Shown: positions 1 through 7,723 of the stretch, piece by piece
How positions within the stretch are numbered: the first letter of the stretch is position 1
Layout of the letters: each line of letters opens with the position of its first letter
Origin: Aldehydirespirator sp965221605
Lineage (GTDB): Bacteria > Actinomycetota > Acidimicrobiia > Acidimicrobiales > Aldehydirespiratoraceae
Assembly: GCA_965221605.1 (NCBI GenBank)
Contig: CBDCSK010000015.1
Coordinates: 310,001-374,000 of the forward strand
DNA: 64,000 bases
Reading direction: 5' to 3'
Program-made: the position numbers and the translations under genes
The notes under the pieces: model-generated
Told to the model about the DNA's origin: nothing
The model's input: only the letters and a program-made list of their open reading frames with translations
Database searches by the model: none

Positions 1-1304
1 TGTTCACCAACCGGACCCCGACCGACGCCTACCGGGGCGCGGGCCGTCCCGAGGCCACCTACGCGGTGGAGCGGGCCATGGACTCGCTGGCGGTGTCGGT
101 GGGGGTGTCGCCCGAGGAGATCAGGGCCCGAAACTTCATCGGGGCCGATGCCTTCCCGTACACCTCGAGTGCGGGGCTGATCTTCGACAGCGGCGACTAC
201 CAGACCGTGCTCGACAAGGCCGTGGCGCTGGCCGGGCTGGACGACCGCCGGGCCGACCAGGCCCGCCGGGCGGCCGAGGGCTCGTCCAAGCGGCTCGGCA
301 TCGGCTTCTCCAGCTACGTGGAGATGTGCGGCCTGGCCCCCAGCCGGGTGCTGGCGTCGCTCGACTACGGCGCGGGCGGCTGGGAGGCGGCCACGGTGCG
401 GGTGTCGCCCACCTGCAAGGTGCAGGTGGTGACCGGGTCCACGCCGCATGGCCAGGGCCATGAGACCTGCTGGTCGATGATCGTGGCCGACCAGCTCGGC
501 GTCGATCCCGACGACGTGGAGGTCCTGCACTCCGACACCGCGGTGAGCCCCACCGGCTTGGACACTTACGGGTCCCGGTCGCTGGCGGTCGGCGGCACGG
601 CCGTCTACATGGCCACCGAGAAGGTGATCGACAAGGCCCGGGCCATAGCCGCCCACCAGCTGGAGGCCAGCGAGGAGGACCTGGAGTTCTCCGGCGGGGT
701 CTTCCGGGTGAGGGGCACGCCCGAAGCCGAGGTGCCGCTGGCCGGGATCGCCTTCGCGGCGTTCACCGCCCACGACCTTCCCGACGGCATGGAGCCCAAC
801 CTGGAGGCCCACGTCACCTACGACCCGCCCAACTTCACGTTCCCCAACGGCACCCACATCGCCGTGGTGGAGGTCGACACCGACACCGGGAACGTGGACC
901 TGGTGGACTACGTGGCGGTGGACGACTGCGGGGTGCAGATCAACCCGCTGGTCGTAGAGGGCCAGGTGCACGGCGGCATCCTCCAGGGTGCGGCCCAGGC
1001 GCTGTACGAGGACGCCGTCTACAACTCCGACGGCCAGCTGGTGTCGGCCAACCTGGCCGACTACCTGGTGCCGTCGGCCGCGGAGGCGCCCCGCTTCCGG
1101 CTCGACAGCCACGCCACGCCCAGCCCCACCAACCCGATGGGGGTCAAGGGCGTGGGCGAGGCCGGGACCATCGCGGCCGCCCCCGCGGTGATCAACGCCG
1201 TGGTGGACGCCTTGCGCGACCTGGGTGTGACCGATGTGGACATGCCCGCGTCGCCCCAGACCGTCTGGAGAGCCATCGCCGATGCCCAAGGAGGTGCGTC
1301 GTGA
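1..1304 (+). CDS. Molybdopterin-binding large subunit of a xanthine dehydrogenase/CO dehydrogenase-family hydroxylase (form II CoxL-like), 5' partial
   Basis: The open frame enters from the left edge (first full codon at base 3) and ends in TGA at 1304, so the N-terminal part is missing. The motif AYRGAGR at bases 27-47 is the active-site loop reported for form II CoxL proteins; true CO dehydrogenases (form I) carry AYXCSFR. Near the C-terminus, GVKGVGEAG holds the conserved catalytic Glu of molybdenum hydroxylases. The protein would bind the Mo-cytosine-dinucleotide cofactor in a three-subunit cytoplasmic enzyme. The FAD subunit follows with a 4-base overlap (GTGA). No 2Fe-2S small subunit is seen, so it probably lies upstream of the window. 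The substrate is unknown; CO oxidation is not supported by the loop sequence. Confidence 0.9.
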   Translation, partial: FTNRTPTDAYRGAGRPEATYAVERAMDSLAVSVGVSPEEIRARNFIGADAFPYTSSAGLIFDSGDYQTVLDKAVALAGLDDRRADQARRAAEGSSKRLGIGFSSYVEMCGLAPSRVLASLDYGAGGWEAATVRVSPTCKVQVVTGSTPHGQGHETCWSMIVADQLGVDPDDVEVLHSDTAVSPTGLDTYGSRSLAVGGTAVYMATEKVIDKARAIAAHQLEASEEDLEFSGGVFRVRGTPEAEVPLAGIAFAAFTAHDLPDGMEPNLEAHVTYDPPNFTFPNGTHIAVVEVDTDTGNVDLVDYVAVDDCGVQINPLVVEGQVHGGILQGAAQALYEDAVYNSDGQLVSANLADYLVPSAAEAPRFRLDSHATPSPTNPMGVKGVGEAGTIAAAPAVINAVVDALRDLGVTDVDMPASPQTVWRAIADAQGGAS

Positions 1305-2119
1305 TTCCCGCCGCTTTCGACTACGAAGTTGCCGAGTCCGCCGACCACGCGATCTCGCTGCTGGCCGAGCACGGCGACGACGCCAAGCTGCTGGCCGGCG
1401 GCCACAGCCTGATCCCGATGATGCGGTACCGGCTGGCCACGCCCAGCGTGCTGGTGGACGTGGGCCGTCTCGACGACCTGCGCTACATCCGCACCGGCAA
1501 CGGCACGGTGTCGATCGGGGCGCTGACCCGCCACAGCGAGCTGGAGCACTCGGCCGAGCTGGCCGGGGCCTGCCCGATGCTGGCGTCGGTGGCCGCCCTG
1601 GTCGGCGATCCGGCCGTGCGCCACCGGGGCACGCTGGGCGGCACGCTGGCCCATGCCGATCCGGCGTCGGACCTGCCTGCGGCGGTGCTGGCGCTGGGCG
1701 GCACGATCGTGGCCCAGGGGCCGGGCGGCTCCCGTGAGATCGCCGCGTCCGACTTCTTCACCGGGTACTTCGAGTCGGTGCTGGCCGCCGACGAGATGAT
1801 CACGGAAGTGCGGGTCCCGTCCGGCGGTGGCGGCTGGAACTACCAGAAGTTCAACCGCCGGGCCCAGGACTGGGCCATCGTCGGGGTGGCCGTGGCCGGC
1901 GGCGGCTCGGGCGTGAGCCTGGTCAACATGGGCTCGACACCGGTCCGGGCCTCCGGGGTGGAGGCCGCGGTGGCCGGCGGGGCGTCAGCCGCCGAGGCGG
2001 CCGCGGTGGCCGCCGACGGGCTCGAGCCTCCCGACGACCTCAACGCCGACGCCGAGTACCGCAGCCATCTGGCCAGGGTGCTCACCGAGCGGGCCCTCAA
2101 CGCAGCGGGAGTCGCCTAG
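1301..2119 (+). CDS. FAD-binding medium subunit of a molybdenum hydroxylase (CoxM/XDH-FAD type)
   Basis: This 272-residue protein matches the usual length of CoxM-like subunits. AGGHSLIPMMR at about residues 32-42 and TLGGTLAHADP at about 110-120 are the two FAD-pyrophosphate-binding loops of this family. It passes electrons from the Mo and Fe-S subunits to an external acceptor through FAD. The GTG start at 1301 overlaps the stop of the large subunit, so the two are translationally coupled. It is the last gene of the operon; the next gene begins about 300 bases later. Confidence 0.9.
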   Translation: MIPAAFDYEVAESADHAISLLAEHGDDAKLLAGGHSLIPMMRYRLATPSVLVDVGRLDDLRYIRTGNGTVSIGALTRHSELEHSAELAGACPMLASVAALVGDPAVRHRGTLGGTLAHADPASDLPAAVLALGGTIVAQGPGGSREIAASDFFTGYFESVLAADEMITEVRVPSGGGGWNYQKFNRRAQDWAIVGVAVAGGGSGVSLVNMGSTPVRASGVEAAVAGGASAAEAAAVAADGLEPPDDLNADAEYRSHLARVLTERALNAAGVA

Positions 2120-2151
2120 GCGCTGATTCCCTCTTGGCCCGCCGGTCCCCA

Positions 2152-2278
2152 CCGGCCGGCGGGCCCTGTCACGGGCGCGCCCTGGCGGCGCGAGCGCCAA
2201 CTGAGCCGATGCCTGGCCGGCCGAGCCAACCCCGGCCGGCGGGTCCTGTCACGGGCGCGCCCTGGCGGCGCAAGCGCC
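2152..2278. repeat. Direct repeat of 47 bp, two copies
   Basis: Bases 2152-2198 and 2232-2278 are 47-base direct copies that differ at two positions, 80 bases apart start to start. Each begins CCGGCCGGCGGG and contains GGCGCGCCCTGGCGGCG. They occupy the 299-base gap between the FAD subunit and the gamma-glutamyltransferase gene. No gene is seen in this gap. It may be a local duplication. Confidence 0.85.
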
Positions 2279-2406
2279 GCCATTGCTTGCCCCCGTGCCA
2301 CCTCCCGGCCTCAGGATCCGCGCCCGTTGAGGGTGTCTGGGGCACCCTGCCATAGAGCCCATCGGCAAACGCTCGGCGCGATGGCGCGAGTTGATCCCGC
2401 GCGGGC

Positions 2407-2412
2407 AACACT
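2407..2412 (+). promoter_or_regulatory. Possible -10 element, leaderless start
   Basis: AACACT ends 6 bases before the ATG at 2419, and no Shine-Dalgarno sequence lies in between. The spacing would put transcription start at the start codon. It is a weak match to TANNNT, supported mainly by similar spacing at several other genes in this window. Confidence 0.25.
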
Positions 2413-2418
2413 GGCGGC

Positions 2419-3999
2419 ATGGCTCGATTGCCGTCCGCTGTGACCCGCACCTCGGTCTCGGGGATGGTCTCGACCATCGACCATGTGGCCACCGGGGTCG
2501 GGGTCGACTTGCTCCGAAGAGGTGGTTCGGCCGCCGACGCGGCGGTGGGGGCCAACGCGGTGCTGGCGGTGACGTCACCCCACATGTGCGGGCCCGGCGG
2601 CGACGTTTGGGCTCTGGTGCATGAGAGGGGCAGCGGCCCACCGACGGCGCTCGATGCGGCCGGATTCGCGGGCTCGGGAGCTGACGCCGAACGGCTGCGG
2701 GCCGAGGGCTGCGACGAGATGCCGCTGCACGGCCATGTGGCCTCGGTCACTGTGCCCGGCGCGGTGGACGGCTGGCTGGCGCTGCATGAACGGTACGGGC
2801 GGTTGCCGCTGGCCGATGTGCTGGCCGAGGCCATCCGGATCGCGGACGCCGGGTTCGCGGCGTCGCCCCTGCTGGCCGAGCGGGCCGGCGAGGTGGCCGG
2901 CGTGGTAGGCAATACCGACATCCCCGACGACCTGCGGGCCGGCGCGGTGGTGCGGCGTCCCGGCACGGCCCGAGCGCTGCGGGCTGTCGTCGAACGGGGC
3001 CGTGACGGCTTCTACGGCGGCGAGTTCGGCGAGGGCCTGCTGGCGCTGGGCGCGGGGGAGTACACCGAAGATGACTTGGCCCGGCCGATCGCCCGATGGG
3101 TGGAGCCGGTGCGGGCCGAGGCCTTCGGCCATGTGCTGTGGACGGTACCGCCCACCTCTCAGGGTTACCTGACTCTGGCTGGAGCCTGGATCGCTGATGA
3201 CCTCGACCTAGGCGACTCCGACGACGGGCGGTGGGCCCACCTGCTGATCGAGGCCGCCTCGCAGGCCGCTCACGACCGGGTACAGGTGCTGTATGAGGGC
3301 GCCGACGGTCAGGCGCTGGTCGATCCGGCCCGGCTCGGCCCCCGGCGAGACGCCATCGACCTCGAACGGGCCGGCAACGTCGCCGCTCCCACCGCCATGG
3401 GCGACACCACATATCTGTGCGCGGTGGACGGCGACGGCATGGGCGTGTCGCTCATCAACTCCAACGCCAACGGCTTCGGCGCTCACCTAGTGGCCGGCGG
3501 TACGGGGATCTTCCTGCACGACCGGGGACTGGGCTTCAACCTGGTTCCCGGACACCCGGCCGAGTACGGGCCGGGCCGCCGCCCGCCCCATACCCTGTCG
3601 CCTGCGCTGGTAACCGACACCGCCGGCTCGCTACGCCAGGTGCTGGGCACGATGGGAGGCGACTCCCAGCCCCAGGTCCTGCTCCAGCTCCTGGCCCGCA
3701 CGCTGGGCCTCGGACAGTCACCGGGCGCGGCCATCCGAGCGCCCCGCTGGGTGCTCAGCCCCGACGACCACGACGCTGGCTTCGCCACATGGCGCCCGGG
3801 CCAGGGCCGGCGAGTGCTCATCGAGGACGCCGCCCCCGGCTGGCAGGAGTCCCTAGCCGCACGCGGCCACAACACCGCCCTGCGGGATGACTCGCCCCAC
3901 ACCTACGGCCACGCCCACCTGATCGAGGTCACCGACCAGGGCACCCTCGCCGGAGCGGCCGACCCCAGAGCCGCAATAGGAGTAGCCGCCGGCCTCTAG
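2419..3999 (+). CDS. Gamma-glutamyltransferase family protein
   Basis: This 526-residue protein belongs to the gamma-glutamyltranspeptidase (Ntn-hydrolase) family. The N-terminal region has GVDLLRRGGSAADAAVGAN and SPHMCGPGGD, typical of the large subunit. The autoprocessing site and nucleophile are expected at Thr330 in GDTTYLCAVD, followed by GVSLINSNANGFG and RRPPHTLSPAL of the small subunit. Members hydrolyse or transfer gamma-glutamyl groups or act as acylases. No signal peptide is visible, so it is probably cytoplasmic, unlike glutathione-recycling GGTs. An actinobacterium without glutathione would use another gamma-glutamyl substrate; that part is inference. The gene appears monocistronic. 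Confidence 0.88.
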   Translation: MARLPSAVTRTSVSGMVSTIDHVATGVGVDLLRRGGSAADAAVGANAVLAVTSPHMCGPGGDVWALVHERGSGPPTALDAAGFAGSGADAERLRAEGCDEMPLHGHVASVTVPGAVDGWLALHERYGRLPLADVLAEAIRIADAGFAASPLLAERAGEVAGVVGNTDIPDDLRAGAVVRRPGTARALRAVVERGRDGFYGGEFGEGLLALGAGEYTEDDLARPIARWVEPVRAEAFGHVLWTVPPTSQGYLTLAGAWIADDLDLGDSDDGRWAHLLIEAASQAAHDRVQVLYEGADGQALVDPARLGPRRDAIDLERAGNVAAPTAMGDTTYLCAVDGDGMGVSLINSNANGFGAHLVAGGTGIFLHDRGLGFNLVPGHPAEYGPGRRPPHTLSPALVTDTAGSLRQVLGTMGGDSQPQVLLQLLARTLGLGQSPGAAIRAPRWVLSPDDHDAGFATWRPGQGRRVLIEDAAPGWQESLAARGHNTALRDDSPHTYGHAHLIEVTDQGTLAGAADPRAAIGVAAGL

Positions 4000-4087
4000 A
4001 ACCCATGGCTGCCGGCGTTCCGGACGGGCGGACCGCGGCGGGTTACCCTGCGATGTCAGGGACACGAGCAGGCGGGAGGTGTGAGCG

Positions 4088-4966
4088 GTGTTTGAGCGGT
4101 TCACCGACAGGGCCCGTCGAGTGGTGGTCCTGTCCCAGGAGGAGGCCCGCCTTCTCAACCACAATTACATCGGCACCGAGCACATCCTGCTGGGTCTCAT
4201 CCAGGAGCGCGAGGGGGTGGCGGCCAGGGCGCTGGAGTCGCTGAAGATCAGCCAAGAGTCCGCGCGGAGAGAGGTGGAGCAGATCATCGGTCGGGGCGGG
4301 ACTTCGCCCGGCGGCCATATCCCGTTCACGCCTAGGGCGAAGAAGGTCCTGGAGTTGAGCCTGCGCGAGGCGCTGAAGCTCAAGCACGACTACATCGGCA
4401 CCGAGCACATCCTGCTCGGCCTGTTGCGCGAGGGCGAGGGGGTGGCCGCCCAAGTGCTCGTCAAACTGGGAGCAAGCCTGCTCCGGGTACGGGAGCAGGT
4501 CATACAGCTGCTGGAGGCCTCCGGCTCGGCGACATCGACGGCATGGGAGCCGGAGGGGACCGTTGTCGTGTCGGACCGGGTCAACGTTTCCAGTCATGGG
4601 CCGCTGGAGGCGACTGTCGGCTACTCCCGGGCAGTCCGCGTTGGCGACCATGTGGTCGTGGCGGGCACGACCACGCTGGGACCGGACGGGGTAGAGCATC
4701 CCGGCGACTGCTACGCACAGGCCAAGGTCGTGCTGCAGTACATCGAGGACGCCCTGGACCGGGCGGGCGCATCCCTCAACGACGTCGTGCGGACGCGGGC
4801 GTTCCTCACCGACATGTCGAACGCCGACGACTACGGACGGGCCCACGGCGAGGTGTTCGCCGACATCCGTCCGGTGGCCACGCTCGTGGAGGTCTCGGCA
4901 CTGGTGCATCCCGACCTCGTCGTCGAGATCGAGGTCGACGCCATCATCTCGTCGGAACGGGTCTGA
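4088..4966 (+). CDS. ClpC N-terminal (Clp-R) domain fused to a RidA/YjgF-family domain
   Basis: Residues 1-143 contain two Clp-N repeats with the signature NYIGTEHILLGL (about 26-37) and DYIGTEHILLGL (about 101-112). They closely resemble the N-terminus of actinobacterial ClpC, including HIPFTPRAKKVLELSLREAL. There is no AAA+ ATPase. Instead residues ~155-292 form a RidA-like domain (SRAVRVGDHVVVAGTT, DVVRTRAFLTDM, VEVSALVHPDLVVEIEVDA). At the position of the catalytic Arg of RidA imine deaminases there appears to be Ala264 (RPVATLVEV), so deaminase activity is doubtful. The GTG start is chosen by GGGAGG at 4074-4079. Clp-N domains bind ClpC adaptors and phosphoarginine-tagged clients, so this could be a decoy, adaptor or sensor. 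The fusion is seen directly; the role is inference. Confidence 0.85.
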   Translation: MFERFTDRARRVVVLSQEEARLLNHNYIGTEHILLGLIQEREGVAARALESLKISQESARREVEQIIGRGGTSPGGHIPFTPRAKKVLELSLREALKLKHDYIGTEHILLGLLREGEGVAAQVLVKLGASLLRVREQVIQLLEASGSATSTAWEPEGTVVVSDRVNVSSHGPLEATVGYSRAVRVGDHVVVAGTTTLGPDGVEHPGDCYAQAKVVLQYIEDALDRAGASLNDVVRTRAFLTDMSNADDYGRAHGEVFADIRPVATLVEVSALVHPDLVVEIEVDAIISSERV

Positions 4967-5002
4967 CCCCGTCCGCTCGGGGAGTGCCGGCCCAGGCGCC
5001 GG

Positions 5003-5008
5003 TAGGGT
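5003..5008 (+). promoter_or_regulatory. -10 element of a probable leaderless promoter
   Basis: TAGGGT ends 7 bases before the ATG at 5016. No ribosome binding site lies between them, so the transcript would start at or next to the start codon. Confidence 0.4.
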
Positions 5009-5015
5009 CTCGGCG

Positions 5016-6458
5016 ATGCGCGGTGTGATCTCGGCAGCGGGTTACGTGCCGTTCCACCGACTCGACCGGTCCGAGATCACCGACTTCTTCGGCTCGGGCG
5101 GTGGCAAGGGAACACGGGCGGTGGCCTCCTACGACGAGGACACCACCACGATGGGTCAGGCGGCCGCCGATCTGGCCCTGCGCGCCATCACGGTCGAATC
5201 CGCAGCCCTCTGGTTCGCGACATCGGCGCCCGCCTATCTGGAGAAGACCAACGCGGCCGCCGTCCACGCCGCCCTGCGGCTCGACCCAGCAGTGCCGGCG
5301 CTCGACTTCGGGGGAGCGGTCCGATCCGGCATCGGTGCCCTGCGCACCGCGTTGGCCGGGCGCGGCACCACCCTTGTGGTGGCTGCCGACACCCGCGACG
5401 GCCTTCCCACCGGAGCCGACGAGACCAGCGCCGGCGACGGCGCCGCCGCGGTCCTGGTCGGCGACGACTCCGACGGACCGGTGCTGGCCGAGTACCTCGG
5501 CGGAGCGTCCCGAACGCTCGAGGTCACGGAGCGCTGGCGAACGCCGGAGGCGACCCGCTCGCGCAACTGGGAGGAGCGCTTCGGGGCCCATGTTCTCGGC
5601 CCGGCCGCGGTCGCCGCTTGGGAGGATGCGATGGCCGACAGCGGGCTGGGTGACACGGCTGGCATCGACCGCCTGGTTGTCACCGGCCTCAACGGGCGGG
5701 CGGTTGCGGCGGCCGTCAAGGCCATCGGAGCCGGCGCCGGCGTCCTCGTCGACTCCCTCATCGAAACGGTGGGCAACACAGCCACCGCCCACCCGCTGCT
5801 GCTGCTGTGCTCGGCTCTGGAGCAGGCCAGCCCGGGCGAGACCGTCGCAGTGGTGGTGCTGGCCGACGGCGCCGAGACCATCATCCTGCGGGCCACCGAT
5901 GACCTGGCCGAACGCCGTGCCGTCGCGCCCGTGTCGGCCCAGATAGCTGCGGGCGGATCCGTGAGCTACGGCCGCTTCCTGGCCTGGCGCAACATGGTGG
6001 ACGTCGAGCCGCCCAACCGCCCCTCCCCGAATCGCCCCTCGTCCTCGGCCGCACGGCGCCGGACCGGCTGGAAGTACGGGTTCACCGGATCTCGGGATCG
6101 CTCGAGCCAGATGGTGCACCTGCCTCCGGCACGGGTATCGGAGAAAGGCGGCTCGGTCGACGAAATGGATCCGGCGCCCATGGCCCACACCACCGGGACG
6201 GTGGCCAGCTTCACCGTCGACCGGCTCGCCTACTCGCCCAGCCCTCCCACGGTGTTCGCGATCGTCGACTTTGACGGCGGGGGCCGCGCTCCTCTGGAGC
6301 TCACCGATGTCGATGCCGACGAGGTGCATGTGGGCATGCGGGTCGTGCCCACCTTCAGGCGCCTCCACACGGCCGACGAGATCCACAACTACTTCTGGAA
6401 GGCCCGTCCGGCGCGCGCCGGAGAGGCCGCCGGTACCCCGGCCGGGTCGGCGCCGTGA
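5016..6458 (+). CDS. HMG-CoA-synthase-like protein with C-terminal DUF35 OB-fold domain
   Basis: Residues 1-~320 have the thiolase-superfamily fold of HMG-CoA synthase-like proteins (start RGVISAAGYVPFHRL, later ETVGNTATAHPLLLL). Residues ~355-465 form a DUF35-type OB domain (GTVASFTVDRLAYSP, VGMRVVPTFR). Two hallmark features are missing. The segment where the active-site Cys normally sits reads ALDFGGAVRSG, with no Cys. The zinc-ribbon part of DUF35 (FTGSRDRSSQMVHLPPARVS) lacks the usual Cys pairs. The protein overlaps the downstream thiolase by 4 bases. This resembles the thiolase/HMGCS-like/DUF35 complexes known from archaea and steroid-degrading bacteria, in which a non-catalytic partner aids the thiolase. 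A structural rather than catalytic role is inferred. Confidence 0.75.
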   Translation: MRGVISAAGYVPFHRLDRSEITDFFGSGGGKGTRAVASYDEDTTTMGQAAADLALRAITVESAALWFATSAPAYLEKTNAAAVHAALRLDPAVPALDFGGAVRSGIGALRTALAGRGTTLVVAADTRDGLPTGADETSAGDGAAAVLVGDDSDGPVLAEYLGGASRTLEVTERWRTPEATRSRNWEERFGAHVLGPAAVAAWEDAMADSGLGDTAGIDRLVVTGLNGRAVAAAVKAIGAGAGVLVDSLIETVGNTATAHPLLLLCSALEQASPGETVAVVVLADGAETIILRATDDLAERRAVAPVSAQIAAGGSVSYGRFLAWRNMVDVEPPNRPSPNRPSSSAARRRTGWKYGFTGSRDRSSQMVHLPPARVSEKGGSVDEMDPAPMAHTTGTVASFTVDRLAYSPSPPTVFAIVDFDGGGRAPLELTDVDADEVHVGMRVVPTFRRLHTADEIHNYFWKARPARAGEAAGTPAGSAP

Positions 6459-7657
6459 GCTCCCGGGGGATCTGTGACCGGGTGGCTGTCATCGGCATGG
6501 GCTGCACGCCCTTCGCGGAGCACTGGGACCTCTCGCTCGACGACCTGATCATCGATGCGGCCCACGCCGCCTACCGCTCGGCCGGGATCGCCCAGGACGA
6601 CATCGACGCCTTCTGGTTCGGCACGTCGCAGTCGGCCGCCTCCGGTCTGGCCCTGGCCGGGCCGCTCAAGATCCACAACAAGCCGGTGACCAGGGTCGAG
6701 AACTACTGCGCCACCGGATCCGAGGCCCTGCGCCAAGCCTGCTACGCGGTGGCCTCCGGGGCCTACGACACCGCTATGGCCCTCGGCGCCGAGAAGGTCA
6801 AGGACGGCGGCCACCAGGGGCTCAACGCCTTCCCGGTCCCCACCGACGGCACCCAGCGCACGCTCACCGCGGCAGCCATGTTCAGCCTGATGCTGCCCGC
6901 CTACGCAGACCGCTACGGCGTGGATCCCGGCGAGCTGCGCTACGCCGTGGCCCGCATCGCCTCCAAGAACCACCGCAACGGCGCCCGCAACCCGAGGGCC
7001 CAGTTCCGCCGGGAGATGTCGGCCGAGCAGATCTGCGAGCTGCCCGCGGTGGCCGGGCAACTCTCGGTGTTCGACTGCGCCGGGGTGGCCGACGGTGCTG
7101 CCGCCGCCATCGTGTGCCGGGCCGAGGACGCCCATCGCTGGTGCCCGAACCCGCTGTATGTCAAGGGGCTGGCGCTGGTGGCCGGCACCGGCGCGGGATC
7201 GCTCGACCCCGGCTACGACTACACCACCATGCCCGAGTGCGCCCAGGCTGCGGCCGACGCCTACGCCCAGGCCGGCGTCACCGACCCACGGTCCCAGCTC
7301 GCCCTGGCCGAGGTCCACGACTGCTTCACGCCGACGGAGCTGGTGCTGATGGAGGATCTCGGGTTCTCGGCCCGGGGCTCGGGCTGGCGGGACGTGCTTG
7401 ACGGGGTCTTCGATCTCAATGGCGAGCTGCCTGTCAACACCGACGGCGGGCTCAAGTCGTTCGGCCATCCCGTGGGGGCCAGCGGCCTGCGGATGCTCTA
7501 CGAGGTGTGGCTCCAGTTGCGGGGCGAGGCGCCGGCCGAGCGGCGGATACCCGACACCGGCCGCACCCTGGGACTCACCCACAACCTGGGCGGCTATCCC
7601 GGCGAGATCGTGAGCTTCGTCGGCGTCTTCGGCACCGACACAGGCCCGCCAACATGA
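6455..7657 (+). CDS. Thiolase family acetyl-CoA acyltransferase (SCP-x/Ltp2-like)
   Basis: This 400-residue thiolase has the acyl-accepting Cys85 in VENYCATGSEAL, the His288 region EVHDCFTPTE and the C-terminal GHPVGASG (about 337-344). Thiolases of this branch cleave or condense beta-ketoacyl-CoA or aldol-type CoA esters. The GTG start overlaps the stop of the HMGCS-like partner by 4 bases, so the two are probably made together and form one complex. The stop codon lies inside the left arm of a palindrome. Neighbouring CaiB, MaoC and SDR genes fit degradation of an unusual CoA-activated acid. Confidence 0.88.
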   Translation: MSSRGICDRVAVIGMGCTPFAEHWDLSLDDLIIDAAHAAYRSAGIAQDDIDAFWFGTSQSAASGLALAGPLKIHNKPVTRVENYCATGSEALRQACYAVASGAYDTAMALGAEKVKDGGHQGLNAFPVPTDGTQRTLTAAAMFSLMLPAYADRYGVDPGELRYAVARIASKNHRNGARNPRAQFRREMSAEQICELPAVAGQLSVFDCAGVADGAAAAIVCRAEDAHRWCPNPLYVKGLALVAGTGAGSLDPGYDYTTMPECAQAAADAYAQAGVTDPRSQLALAEVHDCFTPTELVLMEDLGFSARGSGWRDVLDGVFDLNGELPVNTDGGLKSFGHPVGASGLRMLYEVWLQLRGEAPAERRIPDTGRTLGLTHNLGGYPGEIVSFVGVFGTDTGPPT

Positions 7658-7705
7658 ACTTCCGGGAGTTGTGGGCGATTATTCGCCCCAGGCGCCGGAA
7701 GTTCA
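7655..7705. repeat. Nested inverted repeat between thiolase and CoA-transferase genes
   Basis: TGAACTTCCGG (7655-7665) and its perfect complement CCGGAAGTTCA (7695-7705) form 11-base arms. Inside lies a second hairpin, GGGCGA-TTAT-TCGCCC (7673-7688). The outer left arm contains the thiolase stop codon and the right arm ends shortly before the GGAGG of the next gene. It could be a terminator, a REP-like element or an operator. No T-tract follows. Confidence 0.75.
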
Positions 7706-7723
7706 GAAGGTAGGAGGTACGCC

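Noticed and set aside
1..1304. Aerobic CO dehydrogenase coxL
   Set aside because: The loop AYRGAGR is the form II type, which is not established as a CO oxidiser.
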